A DNA stretch of 64,000 nucleotides, taken from NCBI RefSeq assembly GCF_022369435.1, contig NZ_CP059597.1:310001-374000 (forward strand), read 5' to 3'. The position numbers were made by a program, and so were the translations under genes. The notes beneath the pieces are model-generated. The model did no database searches, had not been told where the DNA came from, and worked only from the letters and a program-made list of their open reading frames with translations. Every line of letters starts with the position of its first letter. The stretch's first letter is position 1. Shown in pieces: positions 1-8,124 of this stretch. This stretch comes from Campylobacter sp. RM10537 (GTDB lineage: Bacteria; Campylobacterota; Campylobacteria; Campylobacterales; Campylobacteraceae).

Positions 1-1474
1 TAGGTTTTGGATAAGATGATAAAAGCTGGCAGAGCATCTCAAGTTTTGCTTCATTGGTAATAGTAATTACCACTACTGCGCATTCTTCAATATTTGCAAT
101 TTTAAGGGTTTCTTCTTGAGCCGCATTTGCAAAAATTACATTTTCTCCACGACTAATCCCTAACTCAACTAAATTTAAATCACTTTCTAAGACCAAATAA
201 GGTACCCCAGTATTTTTAATTCTTTGCACCATTTCTTGTCCTAAGCGACCATATCCGAAAATAACAAGATGATTTTTTAAATTACTTTGAGGAGTATTTT
301 GAATAGTATTTGTATTTAGTGTGATATCTTCAACTACATTAGTAATTTTTCTTATATTGTTTAATATAAAAGGTGTAATAATCATTGTTATAATCGAAAC
401 TACAATCAAAATTTGTGAAATTTTAATATCGAGCATATTTTTAGCTTGCAAAAGAGAAAAAATTGCTAAAGCGAATTCTCCAACTTGTGCAATTGAAAAG
501 GCAGTTTTTAAAGCGACTCTTTTTTTAGTATAAAGAAACAAAAATCCAAATACTATACCAAATTTTAATAGCATTATTATCAAGGTTAAAACACAGATTA
601 AAAACCAATTTTCAGCTATTACATTGAGTTGAATTTGCATACCCACAGTCATAAAAAAAAGCCCTAAAAGTAAATCCCTAAAAGGAATTAGATCAGCTTC
701 AATTTTATGTTTATATTTTGTTTCCGCAATCAATGCTCCAGCTATAAAAGCGCCCAAAGAATAAGAAAATCCAAAATAATTTGCTAAAAAACTCGCCCCA
801 ATAACCATAAATAAAATTGTACCAATAAAAATTTCTTGAGAAGAAGTTCGTATAATAAGTCTAAAAATTCTATCAACTAAATATTTTCCTATAAAAAAAA
901 GCAAAGCGATTAAAAGGATTGCTGAAATAAGCGAGGTGAATAAAATTTGTTCTATATTTTGATTATTAGATGAGAGTATATCAACAAGTAAGAGTAAAGG
1001 AATGACAGCTATATCTTGAAAAAGTAAAATTCCTAGAGCTTTTCTACCATATTGTTCGTTGATATCTCCATTATCGTTTAAGATTTTTAATACTACAGCC
1101 GTAGAAGAAAGTGCTAAAGCAAAACCTACTATTGTTGCATTTTTATCTTCAAGGGAAAAAATTCCCATAATAATTAAAGTAAATATAAATCCGCAAGTAA
1201 GCATTTGTAAAGATCCATTTAAAAAAACTTCTTGCTTCATGGCCATTAAATATTTAAAAGAAAATTCAAGTCCAATAGTAAACATTAAAAAAACAATACC
1301 AAATTCGGCAATATGGGTTATTTCACCCTTTCCACTTAAATGATAAATTTCAGAAATAATCTCTCCTGCTGCTATATAACCAATAATAGTAGGAATTTCA
1401 AATTTTTTTAAAATGACATTTAAAATGATCGCTAACGCTGCTGCAATAAGAAAAATTTCTAAAAAATTATCCAT
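1..1474 (-). CDS. kefB: KefB-like monovalent cation:proton antiporter (partial, C-terminus off the left edge)
   Basis: The minus-strand frame opens at ATG 1474 and stays open to base 1, giving 491 residues without a stop. About twelve hydrophobic segments fill residues 1-380, as in CPA2 family Na+/H+ or K+/H+ exchangers of the inner membrane. A cytoplasmic TrkA-N (RCK) domain follows, with the nucleotide-binding pattern GYGRLGQEM near residue 415 and an acidic residue at the end of the next strand (VLESD). The start lies 6 bases after the hspR stop, so it is probably the last gene of a cbpA-hspR-kefB transcript. The C-terminus is missing only because of the window edge. Whether it moves K+ or Na+ cannot be read from the sequence; the Kef label follows the usual Campylobacter annotation. 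Confidence 0.88.
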   Translation of the reverse strand, partial: MDNFLEIFLIAAALAIILNVILKKFEIPTIIGYIAAGEIISEIYHLSGKGEITHIAEFGIVFLMFTIGLEFSFKYLMAMKQEVFLNGSLQMLTCGFIFTLIIMGIFSLEDKNATIVGFALALSSTAVVLKILNDNGDINEQYGRKALGILLFQDIAVIPLLLLVDILSSNNQNIEQILFTSLISAILLIALLFFIGKYLVDRIFRLIIRTSSQEIFIGTILFMVIGASFLANYFGFSYSLGAFIAGALIAETKYKHKIEADLIPFRDLLLGLFFMTVGMQIQLNVIAENWFLICVLTLIIMLLKFGIVFGFLFLYTKKRVALKTAFSIAQVGEFALAIFSLLQAKNMLDIKISQILIVVSIITMIITPFILNNIRKITNVVEDITLNTNTIQNTPQSNLKNHLVIFGYGRLGQEMVQRIKNTGVPYLVLESDLNLVELGISRGENVIFANAAQEETLKIANIEECAVVVITITNEAKLEMLCQLLSSYPKP

Positions 1475-1480
1475 CTTTTT

Positions 1481-1855
1481 TTATTTTTTTTCATAAAAAA
1501 TTAAATCAAAACTATTTTTATGTTTAACAACGGCCTTTGAGGCTGCACCTGGATTTTTTTGTTTGCTAAGTTCTAAACGTAATTCATCAATTAAATTTTC
1601 AAATTCATGAATTTGATTTTTTAATTTTAATATAACATCAACTCCTGCTAAATTAACTCCCATATCACGAGTTAAACGTAAAATTAATTTAATACGATCA
1701 ATATCTCTTTGAGAATAAAGTCTTATTTTTCCATCAGTTCGACTCGGCTCTACTAATCCTTCTCTTTCATATTGTCGTAAAGTTTGTGGATGTATACTTA
1801 AAACTTTAGCAACAACGCTTATTAAATATACGGGTTCGTCATAATGATGATCCAT
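1481..1855 (-). CDS. hspR: HspR, MerR-family heat-shock repressor
   Basis: This 124-residue protein has a MerR-type winged helix-turn-helix in residues about 9-75 (SVVAKVLSIHPQTLRQYERE, then the wing with GKIRLYSQRDIDRI) and a C-terminal coiled-coil segment (residues 75-105). HspR binds HAIR inverted repeats and represses chaperone genes. It follows cbpA by 9 bases in the same direction, the arrangement known in Campylobacter, where HspR autoregulates its operon. A HAIR-like operator is visible at 2823-2843 over the cbpA promoter, which supports the call independently of protein similarity. Confidence 0.95.
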   Translation of the reverse strand: MDHHYDEPVYLISVVAKVLSIHPQTLRQYEREGLVEPSRTDGKIRLYSQRDIDRIKLILRLTRDMGVNLAGVDVILKLKNQIHEFENLIDELRLELSKQKNPGAASKAVVKHKNSFDLIFYEKK

Positions 1856-1864
1856 TTTCTCTCC

Positions 1865-2752
1865 TTATTCTGGAAGTTTTTCTTTTAAAAGTTCAATTAA
1901 TTTTTCATCCAATGTTTCTGTATTGGGTAAAATAACATTTAAAATTAAATACAAATCACCATAAATATTATTTTTTCTATTTTGCACCCCATATCCTTTT
2001 AAACGTATTTTTTGTCCATTTTTTGAATTTGGGGCTATGGAAATTTTTGCTTCTTTTTTATCCTCTTTAAATGTTTTAATTATAATTTTTCCACCAAACA
2101 AAGCAGTTTTAAGTGAAATATCTACCTTTTGGTATAAATCATCATCATCTCTTTGATATATTTTACTTTCTTCAAGCTTAACTATAATAATAAGATCTCC
2201 ACGGGTTTTATTATAGGCATTTTTTCCTTTGCCGCGAATTCTAAGTTTTTCTCCTTCTTTAATACCATGAGGAATTTTAAATTTGATATTTTCTCCTTGA
2301 AAAGTAAAATTATGTTCACCTCCAGTAATAGCTTTTTCAAAAGGAATGGTTAGCTCTATGGTTATATCCAAATCCTCTTCTTCAAAATTACCAAATCCTC
2401 CAAATCCTTTGGAAGAAAAACCACTAAAACGATTTCCACGAGGAGATCCTCCAAATCCTCCGCCAAATAAATCTTTTAAAATATCATCTAAATTAATGCC
2501 TCCAGTATTTCTTGAAAAATCATGAAAACTTTGTCCGCCAAAAATATTATCTCCATACTGATCATATTGAGCACGTTTTTTTTCATCGCTTAAAATTTCA
2601 TAAGCGGCATTAATTTCTTTAAATTTTTCTTCAGCACCTTTTTCTTTATTGATATCTGGGTGATATTGTCTTGCTAAGCGACGATAAGCTTTTTTAATTT
2701 CATCAGAACTTGCATTTTTAGGTACTCCAAGAGTTTCATATAGACTATTCAT
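1865..2752 (-). CDS. cbpA: CbpA, DnaJ-like co-chaperone without zinc finger
   Basis: The 295-residue protein opens with a J domain (residues 1-70) carrying the HPD motif at 31-33 that stimulates DnaK ATPase. A Gly/Phe-rich linker follows (about 70-125), then two DnaJ-type C-terminal beta domains. The four CxxCxGxG zinc repeats of true DnaJ are absent, which separates it from the dnaJ gene at 50578. It is the first gene of the cbpA-hspR-kefB unit, with the RBS AAGG before ATG 2752. A TATAAT box at 2810-2815 and a HAIR-like operator just upstream suggest repression by the hspR product. Confidence 0.94.
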   Translation of the reverse strand: MNSLYETLGVPKNASSDEIKKAYRRLARQYHPDINKEKGAEEKFKEINAAYEILSDEKKRAQYDQYGDNIFGGQSFHDFSRNTGGINLDDILKDLFGGGFGGSPRGNRFSGFSSKGFGGFGNFEEEDLDITIELTIPFEKAITGGEHNFTFQGENIKFKIPHGIKEGEKLRIRGKGKNAYNKTRGDLIIIVKLEESKIYQRDDDDLYQKVDISLKTALFGGKIIIKTFKEDKKEAKISIAPNSKNGQKIRLKGYGVQNRKNNIYGDLYLILNVILPNTETLDEKLIELLKEKLPE

Positions 2753-2809
2753 TTTATTTTCCTTACAGTTGTTTAATTACATAGAATAATTTATTTTAAT
2801 ATAAATAAA

Positions 2810-2815
2810 ATTATA
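2810..2815 (-). promoter_or_regulatory. -10 box of the cbpA-hspR promoter
   Basis: TATAAT reads on the minus strand, about 58 bases before the cbpA start. The HAIR-like operator at 2823-2843 covers the region where RNA polymerase would contact upstream DNA. Confidence 0.6.
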
Positions 2816-2822
2816 TCAAAAA

Positions 2823-2843
2823 CTTTAGTCTAAGTCAATCAAG
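2823..2843. promoter_or_regulatory. HAIR-like HspR operator
   Basis: CTTTAGT and AATCAAG are separated by exactly 7 bases. The HAIR consensus is CTTGAGT-N7-ACTCAAG, so each arm has one mismatch and the spacing is exact. It sits 7 bases upstream of the cbpA -10 box. A second half site, ACTCAAG, occurs at 2861-2867 without an evident partner. Confidence 0.72.
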
Positions 2844-2900
2844 TTTTATCAATTTTTATCACTCAAGTTTTTTATTTACAATTTTGTAAATTTTTGATTT

Positions 2901-2906
2901 TATACT
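2901..2906 (+). promoter_or_regulatory. -10 box of the htrA promoter
   Basis: TATACT follows a T-rich stretch, the usual Campylobacter sigma-70 arrangement without a clear -35. It would give an htrA leader of roughly 75 bases. A second candidate, TATAGC, overlaps it. Confidence 0.45.
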
Positions 2907-2989
2907 ATAGCTTATGTAAAAATATTTTTACAAATAAAACCATAAAGTTAGAATATATAAATTTTTCTAATTTTAGAAAGGAAAAAACT

Positions 2990-4399
2990 ATGAAAAAGAT
3001 TTTTTTATCAATAGGTTTAGCAAGCGTATTATTTGCAGCAAATATTAATTTTAACGAATCAACTTCATCTGCTAATCGTGTTAATCCAGCAGATGGTGGA
3101 GTTATTTTAAGTTATCATGATTCTATTAAGGATGCCAAAAAATCAGTTGTTAATATTTCAACCTCAAAAACTATAACACGAGCAAATAGTTTTAGCCCTT
3201 TGGATGATTTTTTTGATGATCCTTATTTTAAACAATTTTTTGATATTCCTCAAAGAAAAAATAAAAATGATAAAGAGGTAATTAGTTCTTTGGGTTCTGG
3301 TGTGATTATTTCAAAAGATGGTTATATAGTAACCAATAATCATGTTGTAGAAGATGCTGATACAATAACTGTAAATTTACCAGGAAGTGATACGGAATAT
3401 AAAGCCAAATTAATAGGAAAAGATCCAAAAACAGATTTAGCTGTGATTAAAATAGATGCTAAAAATCTTTCAGCCATTACTTTTGCTAATTCAGATAATT
3501 TAATGGAAGGTGATGTTGTATTTGCCTTAGGGAATCCTTTTGGGGTGGGTTTTAGTGTTACAAGTGGAATTATTTCAGCATTAAATAAAGATAATATCGG
3601 TCTTAATCAATATGAAAATTTTATACAAACAGATGCTTCTATTAATCCAGGAAATTCAGGCGGTGCTTTAGTGGATAGTCGTGGATTTTTAGTCGGTATT
3701 AATTCAGCTATACTTTCTCGTGGAGGTGGCAATAATGGTATAGGATTTGCTATTCCATCTAACATGGTTAAGGATATAGCTAAAAAGCTCATTGAAAAAG
3801 GTAAAATTGAAAGAGGTTTTTTAGGTGTAACTATTTCAGCTTTACAAGGAGAGACTAAAAAAGCTTACAAAAATCAAGAAGGAGCGTTAATTACAGATGT
3901 CCAAAAAGGATCTAGTGCTGATGAAGCTGGATTAAAACGAGGTGATTTAGTGACTAAGGTTAATGGCAAAGTGATTAAGAATCCAATTGATTTAAAAAAT
4001 TATATAGGAACTCTTGATATTGGGGAAAAAGTTACAATTGATTTTGAAAGAGATGGAAATAATAAACAAGTAAGCTTTATTCTTAAAGGAGAAAAAGAAA
4101 ATAAAGGAGTACAAAATAACCTAATTGAAGGATTGAGTTTAAGAAATTTAGATCCTAGATTAAAGGATCGTTTGCAGCTCCCAAGAGATATAAATGGAGT
4201 TTTAGTAGAAAAGGTTAAGAGTAAAAGTAAAGCAGATGAGGCTGGATTTAAAGAAGGAGATGTGATTGTAGGTATAGGTCAAGGTGAGATTAAAAATTTA
4301 AAGGATTTAGATCAGGCTTTAAAACAAGCTAATAAAAAAGAATTTATAAAAATTTGGGTGTATAGAAATGGCTTTACTACTTTATTGGTGCTAAGATAA
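2990..4399 (+). CDS. htrA: HtrA (DegP-type) periplasmic serine protease and chaperone
   Basis: I place the start at ATG 2990 rather than the upstream in-frame ATG 2894, because a signal peptide (KKIFLSIGLASVLFA) begins there and AAAGGA lies just before it. The mature protein has a trypsin-like domain with catalytic triad H118 (NNHVV), D149 (KTDLAV) and S223 (GNSGG). Two PDZ domains follow (about residues 270-360 and 380-465). At 469 residues it matches Campylobacter HtrA. The family degrades or refolds misfolded periplasmic proteins; secreted C. jejuni HtrA also cleaves E-cadherin. It precedes cprRS by 79 bases, and CprR is reported to act on htrA, so the adjacency is probably regulatory. Confidence 0.96.
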   Translation: MKKIFLSIGLASVLFAANINFNESTSSANRVNPADGGVILSYHDSIKDAKKSVVNISTSKTITRANSFSPLDDFFDDPYFKQFFDIPQRKNKNDKEVISSLGSGVIISKDGYIVTNNHVVEDADTITVNLPGSDTEYKAKLIGKDPKTDLAVIKIDAKNLSAITFANSDNLMEGDVVFALGNPFGVGFSVTSGIISALNKDNIGLNQYENFIQTDASINPGNSGGALVDSRGFLVGINSAILSRGGGNNGIGFAIPSNMVKDIAKKLIEKGKIERGFLGVTISALQGETKKAYKNQEGALITDVQKGSSADEAGLKRGDLVTKVNGKVIKNPIDLKNYIGTLDIGEKVTIDFERDGNNKQVSFILKGEKENKGVQNNLIEGLSLRNLDPRLKDRLQLPRDINGVLVEKVKSKSKADEAGFKEGDVIVGIGQGEIKNLKDLDQALKQANKKEFIKIWVYRNGFTTLLVLR

Positions 4400-4478
4400 T
4401 TTTTTGCGAAAGGATTTTCCTTTCGTTATAAATTTTAGTTTAAAATTATATTTTAAAATCAATGTAAAAAGGAATATA

Positions 4479-5153
4479 ATGACAAATATTCTTATGATAG
4501 AAGATGATTTAGAACTAGCTGAAATTACTGCTGAATACTTGGAAAAATTTGATATGAAAGTTGATATAGCTCATGAGCCTTATATAGGACTTTCAAAACT
4601 TGCTTTAAAAGAATATCAATTAATTATTTTAGATCTTTCTTTGCCAGGACTTGATGGGCTTGAAGTATGTGAAGAAATTCGTAAAAAATATGATACCCCT
4701 ATTATTATTTCAAGTGCTAGACATGATATAACAGATAAGGTTAATGCTTTGGAGCTTGGTGCAGATGATTATTTGCCAAAACCTTATAATCCTAAAGAGC
4801 TTCAAGCACGTATAAAAAGCCATTTAAGAAGAATTTCAAATACAAAAAACACTCTTGCTAAAAGTGTTAAAGATCTTGTTTATGATCAATATAAGCATAC
4901 AATTTCAATGAAAGGTCAAGAACTCATTTTAACCAATGCTGAATTTGATATTTTAAGTTATTTGATAAAAAAAGAAGGTGGAGTTGTTAGTAGGGAAGAG
5001 CTTGTGTATAATTGTTCTTCTATCAGTGAAGATTCTAGTAATAAAAGTATAGATGTTATTATTAGTCGAATTCGTCAAAAAATGGGAGATGATCCTAAAA
5101 CGCCAAAATATATACATTCTATTAGGGGAATAGGTTATAAATTGACTCAATGA
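4479..5153 (+). CDS. cprR: CprR, OmpR-family response regulator
   Basis: I choose ATG 4479, which is preceded by AAAAGGAATATA; upstream in-frame sequence has no regulator homology. The 224-residue protein has a receiver domain with phosphoacceptor D52, acidic pair E8-D9-D10 and K101, then a winged-helix DNA-binding domain (about 130-224) ending in the typical IRGIGYKL segment. It overlaps cprS by 4 bases. CprRS controls planktonic growth, biofilm and envelope genes in C. jejuni, and the regulator is reported to be essential there. The protein is strikingly similar to RacR in this window. Confidence 0.93.
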   Translation: MTNILMIEDDLELAEITAEYLEKFDMKVDIAHEPYIGLSKLALKEYQLIILDLSLPGLDGLEVCEEIRKKYDTPIIISSARHDITDKVNALELGADDYLPKPYNPKELQARIKSHLRRISNTKNTLAKSVKDLVYDQYKHTISMKGQELILTNAEFDILSYLIKKEGGVVSREELVYNCSSISEDSSNKSIDVIISRIRQKMGDDPKTPKYIHSIRGIGYKLTQ

Positions 5154-6397
5154 ACAAATCTTCAATTTTTTACACCATCACTTTTATTTTTATTTTTGCT
5201 GGAGTTAGCGTTATCTTAGGATTTTTATGGCTCATTGAATATGATCAGCAAAATTATACAAGAGAGTTAAATACGAAATATTCTTTGATTGCAAATGCTA
5301 GACTTTTGTATTTTGCTGGGGTTATTAATGAAAAAGAGTTTGAGGAGCAAACAAAAAATTATAATAAAATGCAACAGGTTGTATGGCCAAAGGAAATTCG
5401 TAAAATTCTTTTTAGTGGGGATATTCTTGCTCGAGTTGAAGTTAATAATGGCCTAATAGAAATAATATCTTATGATAATCAAGTTTATTTAAATATTATT
5501 TATGATGGAAAAATAAATCTTTACAAGGATCAAGACTATCAAACTTATAGATATTTTATTATAAAAGCAATTGCAGTAGCTGTTATTTGTATATTGATTT
5601 TACTTTATATTTTTATTTTTAAAAAACTAAAGCCTTTGAAAGCATTAAAAAAACAAATTGATAAATTTGCAGAAGGAAGGCTTAGCGATATTGAAGATGT
5701 TAGCACTGGAGCGGATGAAATTTCTCAAGTAAGTAAAGCTTTTTATCAAGCTATTTTACAAATTCGAAAACTTAATCAATCGCGTCAATTTTTTCTAAGA
5801 AATATTATGCATGAGTTAAAAACTCCAATTACAAAAGGACTTATTACCCTTGAGATGCTAGAAGATAATAAATATAAAGAAAGATTGGATAATATATTTA
5901 ATAGGCTTGAAATTTTAATTAATGAATTTGCTGCAATAGAACAAGTAACTTCTGGAGCTGCTTTTATCAATAGAAAAAAATATAATATTTTAGATGTTTT
6001 AGATGAAGCCAAAGAAATAGCGATGCGTGATGATAGTAATATACGTATTTTTATGGGTGAGAGTTTTTTTGTTAATGTAGATTTTAAACTTTTTACAACT
6101 GCAATTAAAAATATGATTGATAATGGCATTAAACATTCTCAGGATGGTTTTGTAGAAATTTGTATCAAAGATAATTATATATGTTTTAAAAATTGCGGAC
6201 CCGAACTTAATAATACTTTAGAATACTACACTCAAGCTTTTACTCAAGGAACGAAACAAAAATCAAGTTTTGGATTGGGGCTTTATATTGTTAATACGAT
6301 TTTAGGAGCTCATGATATGAAACTTGATTATGATTATAAAGATGGGGTAAATCATTTTTATTTTATAGATTTAAATAATATTATGATAAAAGAATAA
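5150..6397 (+). CDS. cprS: CprS, sensor histidine kinase partner of CprR
   Basis: The 415-residue membrane kinase has two hydrophobic segments (about 8-28 and 136-160) around a periplasmic sensor region. A HAMP-like linker follows, then the H box MHELKTPI with H221. The ATP-binding domain has an N box (MIDNGIKHS) and a glycine-rich G box (FGLGLYIV). The start overlaps the cprR stop by 4 bases (ATGA), so translation is coupled. The signal sensed is unknown. The H box differs from that of RacS (48522-49766) at only a few positions around the identical core. Confidence 0.92.
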   Translation: MNKSSIFYTITFIFIFAGVSVILGFLWLIEYDQQNYTRELNTKYSLIANARLLYFAGVINEKEFEEQTKNYNKMQQVVWPKEIRKILFSGDILARVEVNNGLIEIISYDNQVYLNIIYDGKINLYKDQDYQTYRYFIIKAIAVAVICILILLYIFIFKKLKPLKALKKQIDKFAEGRLSDIEDVSTGADEISQVSKAFYQAILQIRKLNQSRQFFLRNIMHELKTPITKGLITLEMLEDNKYKERLDNIFNRLEILINEFAAIEQVTSGAAFINRKKYNILDVLDEAKEIAMRDDSNIRIFMGESFFVNVDFKLFTTAIKNMIDNGIKHSQDGFVEICIKDNYICFKNCGPELNNTLEYYTQAFTQGTKQKSSFGLGLYIVNTILGAHDMKLDYDYKDGVNHFYFIDLNNIMIKE

Positions 6398-6424
6398 ATT
6401 TTTTAAATATTTTTATAAAAAATC

Positions 6425-6453
6425 TTGACAAAGATATTAATTTTAAATATAAT
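6425..6453 (+). promoter_or_regulatory. Near-perfect sigma-70 promoter of tRNA-Asn
   Basis: TTGACA at 6425-6430 and TATAAT at 6448-6453 are 17 bases apart, the exact textbook consensus. The -10 box lies 27 bases before the tRNA 5' end. Campylobacter promoters normally lack a recognisable -35. Confidence 0.8.
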
Positions 6454-6480
6454 TACATTTTTTAAAACTTTGGTAATTGA

Positions 6481-6555
6481 TCCGGATTAGCTCAGCGGTA
6501 GAGTAGTCGGCTGTTAACCGATTGGTCGTAGGTTCGAATCCTACATCCGGAGCCA
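6481..6555 (+). tRNA. tRNA-Asn (GTT)
   Basis: The cloverleaf folds completely: acceptor TCCGGAT (6481-6487) pairs with ATCCGGA (6545-6551), discriminator G6552, and CCA is encoded at 6553-6555. The anticodon loop CTGTTAA carries GTT at 6513-6515. The T loop has the canonical GGTTCGAATCC. It sits alone between cprS and the hemerythrin gene. Confidence 0.97.
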
Positions 6556-6718
6556 TTCTTATTTAACTTAATAAATATTCATTTTATTGAAATCAATTTT
6601 TTTAATTAATATTCTATTTTATGTGTTTTTAGCTTTTATTGATTATTAGAAATAAAACAATTATTTTAGTTTATTTTAAAAAATTTTTATTTTAAAGTTA
6701 GTTTTTAAATTTATAAAT

Positions 6719-7315
6719 TTAAGAATATTCTTTGTAAAATTTTATGGATTGTTTGCAAATTTTACAAGTAAAATTATGTCCTTGTGATATTATTTCTTGA
6801 TGAATATTACAAGGAACATCATGAAATTTACCTAAGCAGCCACAAGTATAAAGATAAAATTGCGGAAGCTTATTTTCTTTGTCTTCTACTTTAAAATCAA
6901 CATCTTTATTGTTATCTGTAGCTAATAAAGAATTCCTCCATTGTTTAACTTTCATATCTTCGCATAATATATGCTCTAAAAGCCATTGTTTAGTGATTGT
7001 GTAAAGTTTTTCTTTAAGATCGTTAGTTGATTTAATATTTTTAATTGCTTTTATCATATCTTGAATAATCATTTTGTGTATTTTACGATGTTCTTCCAAA
7101 TCTGGATAATCAATTAGTTGCATATATTTTTCTTCATCGCTAAAATGATCTTTCATATAATTAAAAAATTCACTTAAAAGATCTTTTATATCATTTCTGC
7201 TTACAGATTTTTCTGATATAGCCTCAACTTTTGCCGCAAGTTGAAAAAGTTTTTTATGCTGATCATCAATTTTAGCATTATTGACGCTATATTTCTTAAT
7301 CCATTTTGGAAGCAT
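6719..7315 (-). CDS. herB: Bacteriohemerythrin with Cys-rich C-terminal extension
   Basis: Residues 1-130 form a hemerythrin four-helix bundle with the di-iron ligand pattern: DDQH near residue 20, H56 and E60/E61 in HFSDEE, EEHRKIH near 75-80, and EHILCEDMK near 115-121. Such proteins bind O2 at a di-iron centre. C. jejuni HerA/HerB are reported to protect oxygen-labile Fe-S enzymes. At 198 residues it is longer than the usual ~135; the extra tail (about 150-198) has CGC, a lone Cys and CKIC with nearby His, which looks metal-binding. It is divergent from dccR across 143 bases. The herB symbol rests on gene position and is less certain than the family. Confidence 0.85.
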   Translation of the reverse strand: MLPKWIKKYSVNNAKIDDQHKKLFQLAAKVEAISEKSVSRNDIKDLLSEFFNYMKDHFSDEEKYMQLIDYPDLEEHRKIHKMIIQDMIKAIKNIKSTNDLKEKLYTITKQWLLEHILCEDMKVKQWRNSLLATDNNKDVDFKVEDKENKLPQFYLYTCGCLGKFHDVPCNIHQEIISQGHNFTCKICKQSIKFYKEYS

Positions 7316-7355
7316 TTTAATCCTATGTAATAAAAATTATTTTTTTGTAATAAGC

Positions 7356-7361
7356 ATTATA
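7356..7361 (-). promoter_or_regulatory. -10 box of the hemerythrin gene
   Basis: TATAAT on the minus strand, about 40 bases before ATG 7315, within the divergent hemerythrin/dccR spacer. Confidence 0.5.
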
Positions 7362-7408
7362 AAAAAATTTAAATAAAAATTTATTTAAAGGATTAATAAG
7401 CATTTTGT

Positions 7409-7414
7409 TATAAT
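7409..7414 (+). promoter_or_regulatory. -10 box of dccRS
   Basis: TATAAT preceded by a T-rich stretch, 45 bases before the dccR ATG. No TTCAC-N6-TTCAC box is present here, so direct autoregulation by that motif is not evident. Confidence 0.5.
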
Positions 7415-7458
7415 TAATATATAAAAGAGCTTAGAATTATTAGGAAAGATTTAAAATT

Positions 7459-8124
7459 ATGGCAACAAAAATTTTGCTTTTAGAAGACGATTTAAGCTTA
7501 AGTGAAATTATAGAAGAATTCTTAAGCGATGAAGGGTATGAAGTTTGTGTTTGTGTTGATGCTCAAGAAGCTTTAAATTTGGCCTATGAAAAGTATTTTG
7601 ATTTATGGATTTTAGATGTTAAGGTTCCAATGGGTGATGGCTTTTCGTTGCTTAAAGATTTGCGTCATTGTGGAAAAGAAACACCTGCTATTTTTATGAC
7701 TTCATTAAATACAGTCAATGATCTAAAAGATGGTTTTAGCTCAGGTTGTGATGATTATATAAAAAAGCCTTTTGAATTGGCTGAACTTTCTATACGTATA
7801 AAAGCTTTACTTAAAAGATCTTTTTCTCATAAAAATGAAGATTTTGAAGATTTAGGCAATGGTTTTAAGTTTAATTTTGCATCTCAAATTCTTTATTCTT
7901 TTGAAAAACCTTTATCTTTGCCAAGCAAAGAAGTTAAACTTTTATCTTTATTACTTAAAAATAAAAATATTTTTTTAAGTACAGAAAAGATTTTTGAAGA
8001 ACTTTGGGATTATAATGAGGAGCCAAGTGAGCTTAGCTTAAGAGCTTATATTAAGAATTTAAGAAAATTATTAGGTAAAGAAAAGATTATTAATCAAAGA
8101 GGTAGAGGCTATCGTTATGAGTAA
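7459..8124 (+). CDS. dccR: DccR, OmpR-family response regulator
   Basis: The 221-residue regulator has a receiver domain with D53 as phosphoacceptor, E9-D10-D11 and K103, then a winged-helix effector domain ending RGRGYRYE. AGGAAAG lies upstream of ATG 7459. It overlaps dccS by 8 bases. In C. jejuni DccRS is needed for optimal colonisation and activates a small set of envelope genes that share the motif WTTCAC-N6-TTCACW. An exact copy of that motif precedes macA at 55190-55207 in this window. Confidence 0.92.
   Translation: MATKILLLEDDLSLSEIIEEFLSDEGYEVCVCVDAQEALNLAYEKYFDLWILDVKVPMGDGFSLLKDLRHCGKETPAIFMTSLNTVNDLKDGFSSGCDDYIKKPFELAELSIRIKALLKRSFSHKNEDFEDLGNGFKFNFASQILYSFEKPLSLPSKEVKLLSLLLKNKNIFLSTEKIFEELWDYNEEPSELSLRAYIKNLRKLLGKEKIINQRGRGYRYE

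Noticed and set aside
1-1400. Small plus-strand ORFs at 321-533 and 1059-1343
   Set aside because: They are antisense shadows of the continuous kefB frame, which translates fully on the minus strand with clear membrane segments and a TrkA-N motif.
2894-2989. N-terminal extension of HtrA from ATG 2894
   Set aside because: The extension would cover the promoter region and displace the signal peptide; an RBS and the signal peptide start at 2990.
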